64,000 nt of DNA from an uncultured bacterium (GCA_938024995.1 CALJDU010000012.1:186001-250000), one strand, 5' to 3'; shown: positions 1 through 10,248, counted from the stretch's first letter. A program made the numbers and translations. The notes: a model not told the origin generated them from the letters alone.

Positions 1-1398
1 CGCGAAGATCAAACGCGCCTGCGCGATCGTCAGCTCTCCCCGCAGGCGGACACGCGGCCCTTCAATCTCCGAGGTCAGCGACAGAAGCGCGCGGCTCATG
101 CCCGTCGCGATCATCAGGGCGGAAGACGCGAACTGCCGCCGCTTGCGGTCCCAAAAGCGCTCTGCAGCGCGGGCAGCGTCTTCGTCGTCGAAGGTCATCA
201 GCGCGCGGATCTGAATCCGCGACGGCGAGGTGTGGGCAAGCGCGACCCGACCGCGTTCCGGTACGAAGCGACTCATCCCGCCGCGGACGTAGCGCCGCGC
301 GCCTTCGATCTCGAGGCTCACCGCTTCGCGCGCGCCCATGGACAAGAGCGCGTCGATCCCGCGGGCGTCTTCCACATCTTCATCCTCGCCGCGTTCCTCT
401 CGCGCGACCGCCAACGCGATCACGCGCTCCAGATCACGGCGGCGCGAGATCGAGAAGTGTCGCGGTGAGAGCTCCGCGATCACGCGTTGAGTGGCGGCGC
501 GGTTGGGCCAAGCGGCAACCGAGACGCCATCACGTCGCGTCTGCCAGCGGGGCGAGACCCCTTGGCGAGTGGAGAAGCGCGCGACGACCTGACGCGTAAA
601 CCCGGGGCCCTTCGCGTGGCTCCCCGCCATGACGAAGCTGCGCGGGCGAAGGTTGGGGGTCGCGATGAGCAAGCGCTCCAGATCATCGACGGGCTCGATC
701 CCTGATCCGCCCAAAATCGCGTCCCAGTCCGGGAGCGCGCCGAGGAGGTTCCGCACCTGAGGCGCCAACGGCGAGCGCCTCACCTCGGACATATTCATGC
801 GGAGGGCGATCTGTGCCCCGGGCGGAATCGTGGAGGCGCTCCGCTCTCCGACGCCGTTGTTCGCCTGAAGCGCACGCCCGTCGCCCGTGTCAGACGCTCC
901 GGTGTCCGCTGGACCCGCGTCAGGCCGCGCCGTGTCAGGACGTCCGGTGTCCGCTGGCCCGGTATCAGGTCGCCCGGTATCAGGTCGCCCGGTATCAGGC
1001 CGTGCGGTGTCGGGCCTCGCCGTGTCTGGGCGTGATGTGTCCTCTGGCGCGGTGTCCTCTGGCGGCGCGGTGTCCTCTGGCGGCGCAGTGTCGTCTGGCG
1101 GCGCAGTGTCCTCTGGCGGCGCGGTGTCCTCCGGCGGACCCGCGTCAGGCCCCTCACCGCTCGTTCCCGCGGGATCCAGCGCAGCAGGGTCCACCGCCGG
1201 GTCGGCGGCGGGCGGTTCCTCCTCAGGCGGCGCTGGAGACCCCACAACGGCCATCGCCTCGCTCATGCCGAACTCGACCTCGAGCGGAATCTCAAACGAC
1301 AGATCCACCTCGGGAATCGCGGTCCACTCCAGCGAAACCACGATCGCCAGATGCACCAAAAGCGACCCTGCCCACCCTATGAGAACGCCGCGGCTCAA
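1..1398 (-). CDS. TonB/TolA-like membrane protein with Pro/Asp/Thr repeat linker (partial, C-terminus off window)
   Basis: An uninterrupted minus-strand frame runs off the left edge, giving 466 residues. The N-terminus has one hydrophobic segment (about residues 5-19, LIGWAGSLLVHLAIV) followed by FEIPLEVEFGM, a layout resembling the single-anchor N-terminus of TonB/TolA-type or AgmX/GltJ-like myxobacterial proteins. Residues about 70-170 are low complexity: repeats of APPEDT, then RPDTG/RPDTA, a flexible periplasm-spanning type of linker. From about residue 190 a globular domain begins (IPPGAQIALRMNMSEVRRSP) that I do not recognise. The chosen start is TTG at 1398; no good ribosome binding site decides it, and the real start may be internal. 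The gene diverges from the L,D-transpeptidase gene. Function unknown; envelope location is inferred from topology. Confidence 0.7.
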   Translation of the reverse strand, partial: MSRGVLIGWAGSLLVHLAIVVSLEWTAIPEVDLSFEIPLEVEFGMSEAMAVVGSPAPPEEEPPAADPAVDPAALDPAGTSGEGPDAGPPEDTAPPEDTAPPDDTAPPEDTAPPEDTAPEDTSRPDTARPDTARPDTGRPDTGRPDTGPADTGRPDTARPDAGPADTGASDTGDGRALQANNGVGERSASTIPPGAQIALRMNMSEVRRSPLAPQVRNLLGALPDWDAILGGSGIEPVDDLERLLIATPNLRPRSFVMAGSHAKGPGFTRQVVARFSTRQGVSPRWQTRRDGVSVAAWPNRAATQRVIAELSPRHFSISRRRDLERVIALAVAREERGEDEDVEDARGIDALLSMGAREAVSLEIEGARRYVRGGMSRFVPERGRVALAHTSPSRIQIRALMTFDDEDAARAAERFWDRKRRQFASSALMIATGMSRALLSLTSEIEGPRVRLRGELTIAQARLIFA

Positions 1399-1452
1399 CT
1401 CCCGCCTCGCTCGGGTTGACCGCTCGTCGCTGCCGTGTGACCACGGGTGCCG

Positions 1453-3315
1453 ATGAAGCCCGCACTGTTGACGCTTCTCTCGTTCATGGCCGTCGTCACG
1501 TTAGTCGCGTGCCAGGAGGGGTCCAACCCCGAACCGATCGAGAGTGATCGCGAAGTGGAAGGTCGCCGCGCCGACCCCGAGAACAACGACCCGGAAGGCG
1601 AGAGCGAAGGCGATGAGCCCGAAGCCGCCGACGAGGAAGCGGGAGCCGCACAAGCCGCTGTGGAAGAAGACGAAGACGCGGAACCCAAGCGCATCTTCGC
1701 CAAGCGGTTTGTGGTCGCGGTCCGGGCTGCGGCGGATCGTGAGTCCGCGCGCATTGGGTACCTGCGCGCCGGAACCGTTCTCCAAGCCACGACCGCGAAC
1801 CCGGTCGGAACAACTGGGTGTGACGAGGGCTGGTACGAGCTCACGACCGGCGGGTTCGTTTGTGCAGGACGCGACGTCATTCCTTTTCTCGGTCGGCGAC
1901 TTCCTTCGATCCGCGCTCGGCAGCCCGACCTCGAAGCGCCGCTGCCATATGAGTACGGGTACATTCGTCGGCGCACACCACAATACCGTCGCCTCCCAAA
2001 CGATGAAGAAGCAATGGAGCACGAGGGCTGGCGGCCCGCATGGATGATCGCGGAACAACGCGCAGCGGCGGAAGCGGCATCGGCTGAATCAGGCACCGCA
2101 GCTCCAGATCCGACCGCGATGGCCGCGGCAGCGCCCGCCCCTGCCCCGGCCCCCGCACCAGAGCCTGCGCCTACCGCGATGGACGCGCCGGACGAGCCGA
2201 CGGAACCGGAACCCGTCGAGACCCTCGCTGGCCTTCGCGGCGAGCGACGCGGCATCGTCCGACGAACACTCACCATGGGCTTCTATGTTGCGCTCGACCG
2301 GCAGTTCCGCCGCGGACCACGACGCTACTGGCGCACGCAGGACAACGGCTTCGTGCCGCGGAACTCGGTCCGTCCACGCGAGGGAAGCTCGTTCCAGGGA
2401 TTTGAGGTCCCTGAGGAGCTCATCGCCCTCGCCCGTGCCGAAAACGGCGCCCCCGAAGCGCCGCCCGAAGAGCCGCCGACTGAGCCCGCCGAAGCGGCCG
2501 CGGGAGGCGAGACCGGAAGCGCCGACGAGGCCGACACCGAAGAGACCGAACAGACCGGCACCGAAGAAGCCGAAGAGCCGCCTCCCTCTCGCGAGATGCT
2601 CGGCTTTGGCTTCGTCACCCGGCGCGGCGCGGTGGCGTACACGATCCACCCCCGCAGCGGTCGCTTCGCGCGCGCCTCGGGTCGCTCCGCGCGCACCACC
2701 GATCGCGAGGGCTTCGTCTTTCACGAGACCCGCCAGCAAGGGAGTCACACCTTCTTGCGCGCCCACGACGGCCGTTGGTTCCGCGAGTACGACGTCCGCC
2801 GCGTCGACGTCTTGACCGCGATCCCGGATCGCGTGACGGCCGAGATGAGCGGGGACAGCGACAACAAGTGGATGGACGTGAACCTCGAGAAGCAGACCTT
2901 GGTCGCTTACGAGGGCACGGTGCCGGTGTTCGCCACGCTTGTCTCGACCGGCCGCATCAAGCGGGAAGACGTCGCCGAGCTGAACCACGAAACACCGACT
3001 GGGGTCTTCCGCATCAGCAGCAAGCATCTCACGCACACCATGGACGGGGACAACGCCTTCGACGGCCCTTACTCCGTCGATGACGTTCCGTATGTGATGT
3101 ACTTCCAGCTCGCCTACGCGCTCCACTCTGCCTTCTGGCATGGACGTTTCGGACGGCCAAAAAGTCACGGCTGCGTGAACCTCGCGCCTCAGGACGCGCG
3201 CTACATCTACAGTTGGAGCGGTCCGCACGTGCCACAAGGATGGCACGTGGGGTACCCGACCGACGAGAACAAAGGCTCGCTTCTCTACATCCACGGGGAG
3301 ACGCCGCGCGGCTAG
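1453..3315 (+). CDS. Lipoprotein L,D-transpeptidase (YkuD family) with SH3-like repeats
   Basis: Predicted cell-wall cross-linking or lipoprotein-anchoring enzyme of the YkuD family, exported as a lipoprotein. The ATG at 1453 gives a short signal peptide ending in the lipobox LVAC (Cys20); a GTG two codons upstream is possible. An acidic spacer is followed by an SH3-like module (about residues 85-145, with AVRAAADRESARIGYL), a Pro/Ala-rich linker, two further SH3-like segments (about 265-320 and 385-455) separated by Glu/Pro-rich linkers, and a C-terminal YkuD domain from about 470. The catalytic signature is clear: HGRFGRPKSHGCVN with nucleophile Cys574, preceded by a conserved-looking H-T-P-T-G segment (HETPTGVF). 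At 620 residues it is longer than minimal enzymes because of the modules and linkers. Which SH3 modules bind peptidoglycan is not visible from sequence. Confidence 0.88.
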   Translation: MKPALLTLLSFMAVVTLVACQEGSNPEPIESDREVEGRRADPENNDPEGESEGDEPEAADEEAGAAQAAVEEDEDAEPKRIFAKRFVVAVRAAADRESARIGYLRAGTVLQATTANPVGTTGCDEGWYELTTGGFVCAGRDVIPFLGRRLPSIRARQPDLEAPLPYEYGYIRRRTPQYRRLPNDEEAMEHEGWRPAWMIAEQRAAAEAASAESGTAAPDPTAMAAAAPAPAPAPAPEPAPTAMDAPDEPTEPEPVETLAGLRGERRGIVRRTLTMGFYVALDRQFRRGPRRYWRTQDNGFVPRNSVRPREGSSFQGFEVPEELIALARAENGAPEAPPEEPPTEPAEAAAGGETGSADEADTEETEQTGTEEAEEPPPSREMLGFGFVTRRGAVAYTIHPRSGRFARASGRSARTTDREGFVFHETRQQGSHTFLRAHDGRWFREYDVRRVDVLTAIPDRVTAEMSGDSDNKWMDVNLEKQTLVAYEGTVPVFATLVSTGRIKREDVAELNHETPTGVFRISSKHLTHTMDGDNAFDGPYSVDDVPYVMYFQLAYALHSAFWHGRFGRPKSHGCVNLAPQDARYIYSWSGPHVPQGWHVGYPTDENKGSLLYIHGETPRG

Positions 3316-3389
3316 GCACGCCCTCGCGTCACGACTTGAGGCCACGTTCTTGAGACGTCGTCTTCGAGACCGACGGCGGCGATGCCAGC

Positions 3390-4742
3390 TCAGCAGTCGG
3401 CGCGCGCGGCTTCCATCACTTCACTCGCGAGCTGCGTGATGAGGTCTTCCGCCGGGCCTTCGATCATCACGCGGAGCTTGGGCTCGGTGCCGCTCCAGCG
3501 CACCAGCACGCGGCCTTCGTTGCCGAGCTTCTCTTCCACTCCAGTGATCGCGCGGCGCGTCGCGGTCATCTCGCTGAGCGGCTTGCGTTGCTCGAAACGT
3601 TCGCTCAGGAGCACCTGCGGGACGCGCTGCATCACCTCGCGCGCGAGCCGCGAAAGAGGTCGCTCTTCGCGGAGCGCGATCGCGAGGACCTGAAGCGCCG
3701 CGACCAAGCCGTCGCCGGTCGTCACATGGTCCAAGAAGATCAAGTGACCGGACTGCTCGCCACCGAAGTTGTAACCGTTGGCGCGCATCATCTCCACGAC
3801 GTAGCGGTCGCCGACGCCCGCGCGCCGGAGCGTTCCGCCCGCGTTCGTGAGCGCCCGCTCCAGCCCCAAGTTGCTCATCACCGTCGCGACCAGCGTGTTG
3901 TGGGCCAGCTCCCCACGCGCGATCATGCGCGTCGCGCAGAGCGCCATGATGGCGTCCCCATCAACGATTTGGCCCTTCTCATCGATGACGATCACGCGGT
4001 CTGCGTCCCCATCGAGCGCGATCCCGAGGTCCGCGCCGAGCGCGATCACCTTCTCTGCGCACTGCTCCGGATGAAGCGCGCCGAAACCATCGTTGATGTT
4101 GCGTCCGTCCGGCTTGACGCCGATCGGGTGAGTGTCGGCGCCGAGCTCGGAGAAGACGAGCGGCGCGGTGCGGTAGGCCGCGCCATGAGCCGCGTCGACG
4201 ACGATCCGGACTCCGTCCAGGGTCATCGTTTTCGGGAACGCGTTCTTCACGAACGCCACGTAGCGACCCGGCGCGTCGTCCAGACGAGCCGCCCGGCCCA
4301 CCTCAGTGTTCGTCGGGCGATCCTCATCGAGACGCTTGCCCTTGATGAGCTGCTCGATCTCTTCTTCCGTGGCGTCCGGAAGCTTGAAGCCGTCAGACCC
4401 GAAGATCTTGATGCCGTTGTCTTGGTAAGCGTTGTGGCTGGCGCTGATCACGATGCCCGCGTCCGCGCGCATGCTCGTGGTCAAGTGCGCGATCGCGGGA
4501 GTGGGGAGCGGACCCGAGAGCATCACGCGACCGCCCATGGCGCACACGCCGGAGCTCAGCGCGGTCTCGAACATGTAGCCCGACAGCCGCGTGTCTTTCC
4601 CGATCACGATGCGAGGAGCGTGGCTCACGCGTCGTCGCGCTTGGTACGTCACGGCGGCGCCGATCCGAAAAGCGATCTCGGGGGTCATGTTGCCCGCGTT
4701 AGCGAGGCCGCGAATTCCATCCGTGCCGAACAGCTCTCTCAC
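3390..4742 (-). CDS. glmM: Phosphoglucosamine mutase
   Basis: Converts glucosamine-6-phosphate to glucosamine-1-phosphate for UDP-GlcNAc, peptidoglycan and LPS synthesis, in the cytoplasm. The frame is open further upstream, but the start is placed at GTG 4742 because AGGAGG lies five bases before it and the protein then begins [12 protein letters not shown], the family N-terminus; length is 450 residues, as expected. Diagnostic features are the phosphoserine loop ISASHN with Ser102, the metal loop DGDADR near residue 243, the sugar-binding GGEQSGHLI and the C-terminal phosphate-binding [12 protein letters not shown]. In many Firmicutes glmM follows cdaA-cdaR; here those genes lie about 18 kb away. 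It is convergent with the L,D-transpeptidase gene and divergent from the small membrane protein gene. Confidence 0.96.
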   Translation of the reverse strand: MRELFGTDGIRGLANAGNMTPEIAFRIGAAVTYQARRRVSHAPRIVIGKDTRLSGYMFETALSSGVCAMGGRVMLSGPLPTPAIAHLTTSMRADAGIVISASHNAYQDNGIKIFGSDGFKLPDATEEEIEQLIKGKRLDEDRPTNTEVGRAARLDDAPGRYVAFVKNAFPKTMTLDGVRIVVDAAHGAAYRTAPLVFSELGADTHPIGVKPDGRNINDGFGALHPEQCAEKVIALGADLGIALDGDADRVIVIDEKGQIVDGDAIMALCATRMIARGELAHNTLVATVMSNLGLERALTNAGGTLRRAGVGDRYVVEMMRANGYNFGGEQSGHLIFLDHVTTGDGLVAALQVLAIALREERPLSRLAREVMQRVPQVLLSERFEQRKPLSEMTATRRAITGVEEKLGNEGRVLVRWSGTEPKLRVMIEGPAEDLITQLASEVMEAARADC

Positions 4743-4854
4743 TCGAACCTCCTGGCGAACGCGATCCAGCGATGCCGCAACGCGAGCAGGCTCGCATGAG
4801 ACCGCGCGGCCTGCCACGGACTTTTGCGCATCGAGAACCAGAGGTCTCACTGTG

Positions 4855-4864
4855 ACGCATGCGT
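4855..4864. repeat. Palindrome in the divergent glmM upstream region
   Basis: ACGCATGCGT is a perfect 10-base palindrome, flanked by CTGTG and GACACAG so that a longer imperfect dyad is possible. It lies between the divergent glmM and 4948 genes, about 110 bases before glmM. Regulatory role is speculative. Confidence 0.3.
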
Positions 4865-4947
4865 GACACAGAGTCGGCGGTCTCGCGTTCGCGTCGCTCG
4901 CGAAGCCGCTCGGGCGCGCTGGCACAAAGAGTGCTGAGTCGAGCGGT

Positions 4948-5451
4948 ATGACGTTCCGACGGACACTCCTGCTGACGCTCGCGATCAGCTGTTTCATCGC
5001 CCTGGTTCCCGACCACGCGGCCGCTCAGGTGCGGGTGACGGTGGAGGCGGACGAGCCGATCTGCGAAGAAGAACCGACCTCGGTCAACGTGGAGGTGCGC
5101 TGCCCGGGTGATCCCGCTCCTCTTCAGCTGACCCAAGGGTCCGCGCCTTCACGACTGACCCTCCGCCCCGTGAACCTGCGACGTCCCGCGCTCTTGGTCG
5201 CGCTGGGGTTCGGGATGAGCGGGCTCTTCTCCTACATGACCGTCCTCAACGGCAGGCTCTGTGGCGACTGCCGCGCGATGCGGTGGTCTGGGCTCCTCGC
5301 CGCGAGCGCGTGGTCGGTCGGCATCACCGGTCTCGTGAAGTTGGTCTACCGGATCCACAAGCGAACGCGAATAAGGCAAGGGCTCGCGAGCCGTCCCCTC
5401 AACACGTCCAGCCAAGCGCGACGCTTCAACGGCACCAGGATCACGTGGTGA
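4948..5451 (+). CDS. Hypothetical exported/membrane protein
   Basis: A 167-residue protein with a Sec signal peptide ([16 protein letters not shown]... ending DHAAAQ, about 26 residues). A short mature segment with two cysteines (EPICEEEP and VEVRCPGD) precedes two hydrophobic segments (about residues 78-95, [18 protein letters not shown], and about 112-132, [19 protein letters not shown]) that flank a CGDC pair (LCGDCRAM). The tail is basic. The CGDC arrangement could bind metal or form a disulfide, but I recognise no family. It is convergent with the tamB-like gene and its stop codon abuts that gene's end, leaving no intergenic space. Confidence 0.7.
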   Translation: MTFRRTLLLTLAISCFIALVPDHAAAQVRVTVEADEPICEEEPTSVNVEVRCPGDPAPLQLTQGSAPSRLTLRPVNLRRPALLVALGFGMSGLFSYMTVLNGRLCGDCRAMRWSGLLAASAWSVGITGLVKLVYRIHKRTRIRQGLASRPLNTSSQARRFNGTRITW

Positions 5452-8400
5452 TCACGGCTCCCAGGTGAAGTCGATCGCCCAGTTGTTCGGCGGCGCGAAG
5501 GTCCCGGTGCCGACGATGTTCCGCGGGAACTGCAGCTCCATCAAGAAGCCACCCGTCTGGCGTCGCCCGGTCGTCCGGTCATCGTCGCGGTCGGTCGTGT
5601 AGTAGCCCTCGATGTAGAAGCCGCGCACGACCGAGCGGAGCACATCCGGCAGCAGGTGATCGAAGTTGTACCCCGCCCGGATGCGCGCGCCGTGCGAGGT
5701 GGCCTCGACCGCGAAGAGCGGCATGTACTCGCCGAACTCTTCCCGCAGCGTCAGCGTGAGAACGCCAGCCGCGATCCCCGCGACGAAGTCCGCCGCTTCC
5801 TGTTGCGCGTTTTGCGACGTGACGTTCGCGCTGCGCTGACCACCGCCGACCAGGAGCGCGATGATCTCGCTCTTGTCGTTGGTGACTGTCGACGTGAAGC
5901 GGACGTCCAGGTTCGAGAGCCGCCCACGCGCGTTCACCGTCACGCTCTCGCCGGCCGGAGAGCGCAGCGGGTGCACCGCGGTGAGGTCGACCAACGGGTC
6001 GATGCCTTCGTCCGCGATATTGAAGTTGAGCGTGCCCGACGAGACATCGAAGCGCTTGCCGAAGACCTCGAAGAACCCGCGCCGCAGATCCACCGAACCG
6101 CCAACGTGAAACTCTGGATCGACATAGCGGACGTCAAGCGAGGCCGTGAGCATCGCGGAGTAGTCCTGGCTCCGAACCTGGAACGGGTCTTCGGCGTCGA
6201 CGTGGAGGTTCAACACGTAAGGGTCGACCGTCTCAGCGAGCTGGGTCTCGTGACCCACCACGCTGACGTCCGCGTGCGGGGCCAGGTCTTGAGGCGCCCT
6301 CATGCCTTCCGCGGGCACGCGGACGTCCAGGCGATCCACGGTGAGGTTCGCCGTCATCCCGCCCTCGACAAACGTCGTGCTCATGTGGCTCTGCCCCGTC
6401 AACGCGGCGACCACCGTTCCCTCCTGACGGATCGGGAAGGCGTCCGCGACGATCTCGATATCCGATGACACCGGGACGATTCCGCTCAGCTCCACCGCGC
6501 CATTGATCGTCGCGACGCCGTCACCATCACGCGCCTGGAAGTCCTCGATCTTGGCGCGCCCGTCCTCGACCGCGACGGTCCCCGTCACGCCGCTCAAGCG
6601 CTGCCCGACGCTCTCCAACGAGAACCCACCGTCGGCCACTTGCACGGACCCGTCGAGGTGCGGGTTGGCGACCGGACCGTTCGCCGTGACCGTGCCAGAG
6701 ATGACCCCTTCCACGTCGCCGATGGTCGGGACCCATGAGAGCGCCGCTTGCATCGGGAACTCCGCGAACTCCGCGCGCGCGTCCAGCGTCGACTCGAGGT
6801 CGATGTCCGGAAGGTGCGCCTCTTCGCTCCATTGAATGGGCAGCGACGCTTCCACCAAGGCGACCGGGGCCTCTCCCCCGACCTCCACGAAGCGCAGCCT
6901 TCCTCCTGCCTGCTCGGAGTCGATCCGCAGCTGCATCGTGACCTCGAACGGAACCGTCTCGACCTGCGTCAGGACCGCGCCCGTGCTCGGGGCGCGCAGG
7001 AGCTTCCGCGCGCGCAATCCGTCCGATTCGATCGAGACCTCGATCGTCGGCGCCGCGGTCAGGAGATCATGCCCCGCGACCTCCGCGTGCACGTTGCCCC
7101 GCGCGTATTCGCACGCGAACGGAATGGTCTCGATGGGGACGTCGTCGAGCTGCCCTCGGAACGTAATCGCGGGCAACACGAAACGGCTCGTGTCGACCAA
7201 CCAGTCGTGCACCGGGGTCGTCGCGTTGGCGCGTCCCCGCAGGACGACGCGGTCCGCGATCATGCCGCGGATCGTCGCGACCGTTTCGTCCCCGGTCAGC
7301 CTGGCGGTGATCGATGCCCGCGGCGCGGCTTCGGTGCCGCAGAGGTGATCGCTGAGGTCACCGGTCCAGTCGAGCGTCGAGCGCAGCTCGCCTTGCGTCA
7401 TAAACATACCGCCGGACAAGGTGAGGCTCGCAGACGTTCGGACGTAACCGAGCGACGCCGGCAACATGTCGCGAACGGGCGCGGGCATGGTGTCCACGCG
7501 ACGCGGCGGGACGCGCGCCGAGATCCGCCACGGCGACGCCTCGAGCATCTCGAACAAGAGCGCGGGCTGCCGCACCACGGTCGGGACATCGATGACGACC
7601 GTCCCTTCCGCTTCGACCAGCTCGCCAAAGTCGTCCCCCGTCATCACGCGCGCGCTGAGCGTTCCGTAGTCGTACGAGAACGCGCTCGCGACCGAGATCG
7701 GATCGAAGGGTTCAGGCAGGCCCATTTCTTCGACCTCGAACCGTCCTCGGAAGCTCGGGGCACCCACTGCTCCGGAGACATGCGCTGTGCCGTTTACGCG
7801 ACCCGTGAGATCCGGCCAGCGCTGGACCGCCCGGCGCGCGATCACGAGGTCGAAGTTCTGCACCGTCACGTCGCCCTCGTAGACACCCGTCGCGAGGGAG
7901 TCGACCAAGTCGGGCAACGGCTCGACCACACCGGCGAGGTTCGCGGTGATGCTGCCGTGACCCACGAAGGTGACCGACACATCGCCGCTCACCTGCCCGC
8001 CTCCGATCGCGGCTTGGAAGCTCGACGACATGCCGTCGAACCCGTACGCGCGCCCGTCCTCGATCGAGCCGTGCTCGATCCGAATGCTTGGCGCTTGCTC
8101 CACGTCTCCCATCACGCCGATATCCGCGCTGAGCCGACCCGCGACGTCGAGCTCGCGCTCGAGGAGCGTCTCGAGCGTCGCGAGGTCGAAGCCCCGAACC
8201 TCCGCCCGGAACTGGTCGTCGCCGCGTCGTCGCCAGGTCCCAGACGCGTTCACGCTCTGCGGACCGCTGCTCATCCGGAACCCCGAGACGTCGAGCGCGC
8301 CGCCGCGGTAACCGAGCCGCGACAGGTTCCCGCGCCACACCACGTCCTTGACCGCGACGAGCAAGTGGTCCGCGCTTATCGACATCGATCCGTCTTCCAG

Positions 8401-10248
8401 CTCGATGCGCGCCCCCGCCTCCGTGCGAACATCGTGATGCCGGAAGCGGGTCGAGACGACGTACGCGCTCGGCCCACCCGAGACGGTCGCCTGTCCGTTC
8501 CCCAGCGGAACCCCGCTCACCTCCACCCCCGCGCCGTCGATCGTGAGATCGACCGAAGGCGCGGCGAGATCTCCAGCGAGGGTCCCGCGCGCGTCCAAGG
8601 TGCGCGCGACGACGGGTCCATAACGAACGTTGCTCAACCGCCAGCGACCGCGGATGCGCACGTCATCGGCGGTCCCGCGCACTGTCATATCGACCTCTGC
8701 CCGCCCCCGCGCCCCCGGGAGGTAGCGCTGAATGTTGGGGTCACGCGCCAGGTGCAGGTGTCCTTGGGCGCGCAGGTCGAGGGAGCCGTCGTAACCGACG
8801 TGCCCTTCCGCGTTGATCTCGCCGTCGCCATACGGGAGCTCCACCGACTCGATCCGGAAGCCGTCGTCTTCGAGCGCGAGCTCCACACGCGAGGTCGGAA
8901 TCGCGAAGGTGTCGTAGACGAACGGCTCGAGGTCGAGCGTCATGCGCGTGGCCTCCCCGTCGTCGCCGGCGCCGACCCGGATCGTGACCTCACCGCGTAC
9001 CGGGAGCTCCGGAAAACCACTGAGCACGCGACCCGCATCGACCCCATCTGTGCGCAACGTGACGACGACGTCTTCGCCCGCTGGCAACGCCCCCGCGACC
9101 TGCACCGGCCCGCCTTCGGTCTCCAGGTTCGCGCGCATCCGAAGATCCGTCGGCGGCCCGAAGAGCCGGAGGTAGCCCGTGATCGGCCCCTGCATCGCGC
9201 CCGCCCATTCATACCCTAGCCCCACGATCGACTCGGCGGAGATCGGGGCCGCCTGCACCAAGATATCGAGCTCCTCGATCGCTTCTTCGTCGCTCGCGTC
9301 GGCCTCCCGTGGGAGCGCATAGACGATGTTCGCGCGGGCGTGCTCCGGCCCTCGCGGTCCCTCGGCGCTGACCTCGGCGTAGAGGCGGGTGCCTTCATGA
9401 CGCTCGCTCCGGATCCGTCCGCTCAAGCGCTCGACCCGCGAGTTCTCGGTCTCGAACGGTGCGAGCACGTCTGCCGAGCCGCTGAAGATCTGGATGTCGA
9501 CCTCATCGAAGAACTCCAAGCGACCGTGGAGCACGAGGTTCTCGACCTCGAGTCCACCGAGCCCGAGGACCTCGCCGCTCGCGCTCACGTCCTCGACATG
9601 AAGGTCGTCGACGATGGCGTGAAAGGGCTCGCCTTCGTCCTCGGAAGGCTCGATCGGATCGAAACTCGTGATGAAGGTCGGGATCCCGTCGCCAGAGTCG
9701 ATCAAGGTGAGGTGACCCTCGCGCAGCTCCGCGTGGGAAAAGCGTAGGACTCCGCCGCGCGCGGCGGCGAGGTCAGGAACCAAGACGAGCGAATCCGCGC
9801 GCAGGACCTCGTGCCCTTCACCGTCGAAGAGCGCGGCGTCCCGAACCACGATCCGCCACGGCGTCAGCTCCTCGATCCGATCGACGTAGAGGCGCCCCGC
9901 GATTAAGCCGCTCACCGATTGATTGAGCACATCCGCGACCGCGCCCCGCATGAGGTCGGTCGACAGGTGGTACGCGGCGCTCCCCACCAAGGCGAAGCCA
10001 AAAAGCACGAGCCAGACCACGCTCACCGCGCCGCCCTTCGCCACGCCCGCGGCGCGCTGTCGTTTGGTCTTGGGCGCCGCTGGAGCAGGCTCGTCCGCTT
10101 CGGGACGGTCGGTCACGAGGCGCTGCTCAAACGCGACCGCGTCACGCTGCTCGGGAGGCTGGACCTCTCCGCGCTCTGCAGCCTGCACGAGGTCGTCGAC
10201 CCGTGGCTTTGACACTCGGCCGTCTTGGCGATCGCGCTCGTTCGTCAA
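5452..10248 (-). CDS. tamB: TamB-like translocation and assembly module protein (DUF490)
   Basis: A very large (1598-residue) protein with the TamB plan: a charged cytoplasmic N-terminus, one inner-membrane helix (about residues 75-97, SVVWLVLFGFALVGSAAYHL), then a long beta-rich periplasmic region typical of AsmA/TamB/VPS13-like lipid-transfer folds, and a C-terminal DUF490 domain (signatures TLNFNIADEGIDPLVDLTA and SEIIALLVGGG). The C-terminal end NWAIDFTWEP is beta-barrel-like. Known family members work with TamA in outer-membrane protein insertion or in phospholipid transport between membranes. Its start overlaps the stop of the upstream TamA-like gene by four bases (ATGA), which supports a coupled two-protein system. 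Symbol assigned by family and context. Confidence 0.88.
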   Translation of the reverse strand: MTNERDRQDGRVSKPRVDDLVQAAERGEVQPPEQRDAVAFEQRLVTDRPEADEPAPAAPKTKRQRAAGVAKGGAVSVVWLVLFGFALVGSAAYHLSTDLMRGAVADVLNQSVSGLIAGRLYVDRIEELTPWRIVVRDAALFDGEGHEVLRADSLVLVPDLAAARGGVLRFSHAELREGHLTLIDSGDGIPTFITSFDPIEPSEDEGEPFHAIVDDLHVEDVSASGEVLGLGGLEVENLVLHGRLEFFDEVDIQIFSGSADVLAPFETENSRVERLSGRIRSERHEGTRLYAEVSAEGPRGPEHARANIVYALPREADASDEEAIEELDILVQAAPISAESIVGLGYEWAGAMQGPITGYLRLFGPPTDLRMRANLETEGGPVQVAGALPAGEDVVVTLRTDGVDAGRVLSGFPELPVRGEVTIRVGAGDDGEATRMTLDLEPFVYDTFAIPTSRVELALEDDGFRIESVELPYGDGEINAEGHVGYDGSLDLRAQGHLHLARDPNIQRYLPGARGRAEVDMTVRGTADDVRIRGRWRLSNVRYGPVVARTLDARGTLAGDLAAPSVDLTIDGAGVEVSGVPLGNGQATVSGGPSAYVVSTRFRHHDVRTEAGARIELEDGSMSISADHLLVAVKDVVWRGNLSRLGYRGGALDVSGFRMSSGPQSVNASGTWRRRGDDQFRAEVRGFDLATLETLLERELDVAGRLSADIGVMGDVEQAPSIRIEHGSIEDGRAYGFDGMSSSFQAAIGGGQVSGDVSVTFVGHGSITANLAGVVEPLPDLVDSLATGVYEGDVTVQNFDLVIARRAVQRWPDLTGRVNGTAHVSGAVGAPSFRGRFEVEEMGLPEPFDPISVASAFSYDYGTLSARVMTGDDFGELVEAEGTVVIDVPTVVRQPALLFEMLEASPWRISARVPPRRVDTMPAPVRDMLPASLGYVRTSASLTLSGGMFMTQGELRSTLDWTGDLSDHLCGTEAAPRASITARLTGDETVATIRGMIADRVVLRGRANATTPVHDWLVDTSRFVLPAITFRGQLDDVPIETIPFACEYARGNVHAEVAGHDLLTAAPTIEVSIESDGLRARKLLRAPSTGAVLTQVETVPFEVTMQLRIDSEQAGGRLRFVEVGGEAPVALVEASLPIQWSEEAHLPDIDLESTLDARAEFAEFPMQAALSWVPTIGDVEGVISGTVTANGPVANPHLDGSVQVADGGFSLESVGQRLSGVTGTVAVEDGRAKIEDFQARDGDGVATINGAVELSGIVPVSSDIEIVADAFPIRQEGTVVAALTGQSHMSTTFVEGGMTANLTVDRLDVRVPAEGMRAPQDLAPHADVSVVGHETQLAETVDPYVLNLHVDAEDPFQVRSQDYSAMLTASLDVRYVDPEFHVGGSVDLRRGFFEVFGKRFDVSSGTLNFNIADEGIDPLVDLTAVHPLRSPAGESVTVNARGRLSNLDVRFTSTVTNDKSEIIALLVGGGQRSANVTSQNAQQEAADFVAGIAAGVLTLTLREEFGEYMPLFAVEATSHGARIRAGYNFDHLLPDVLRSVVRGFYIEGYYTTDRDDDRTTGRRQTGGFLMELQFPRNIVGTGTFAPPNNWAIDFTWEP

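Noticed and set aside
901..1140. Direct repeats of 12-18 bases suggesting a CRISPR or VNTR locus
   Set aside because: They encode the PPEDTA and RPDT linker repeats in frame on the minus strand, so they are coding repeats; strain variation is still possible.
6748..9219. Long open frame on the plus strand inside the tamB-like gene
   Set aside because: It is antisense to a long, well-supported DUF490 gene; the translation is Arg/His/Asp-rich with no family pattern, typical of a shadow frame in high-GC DNA.
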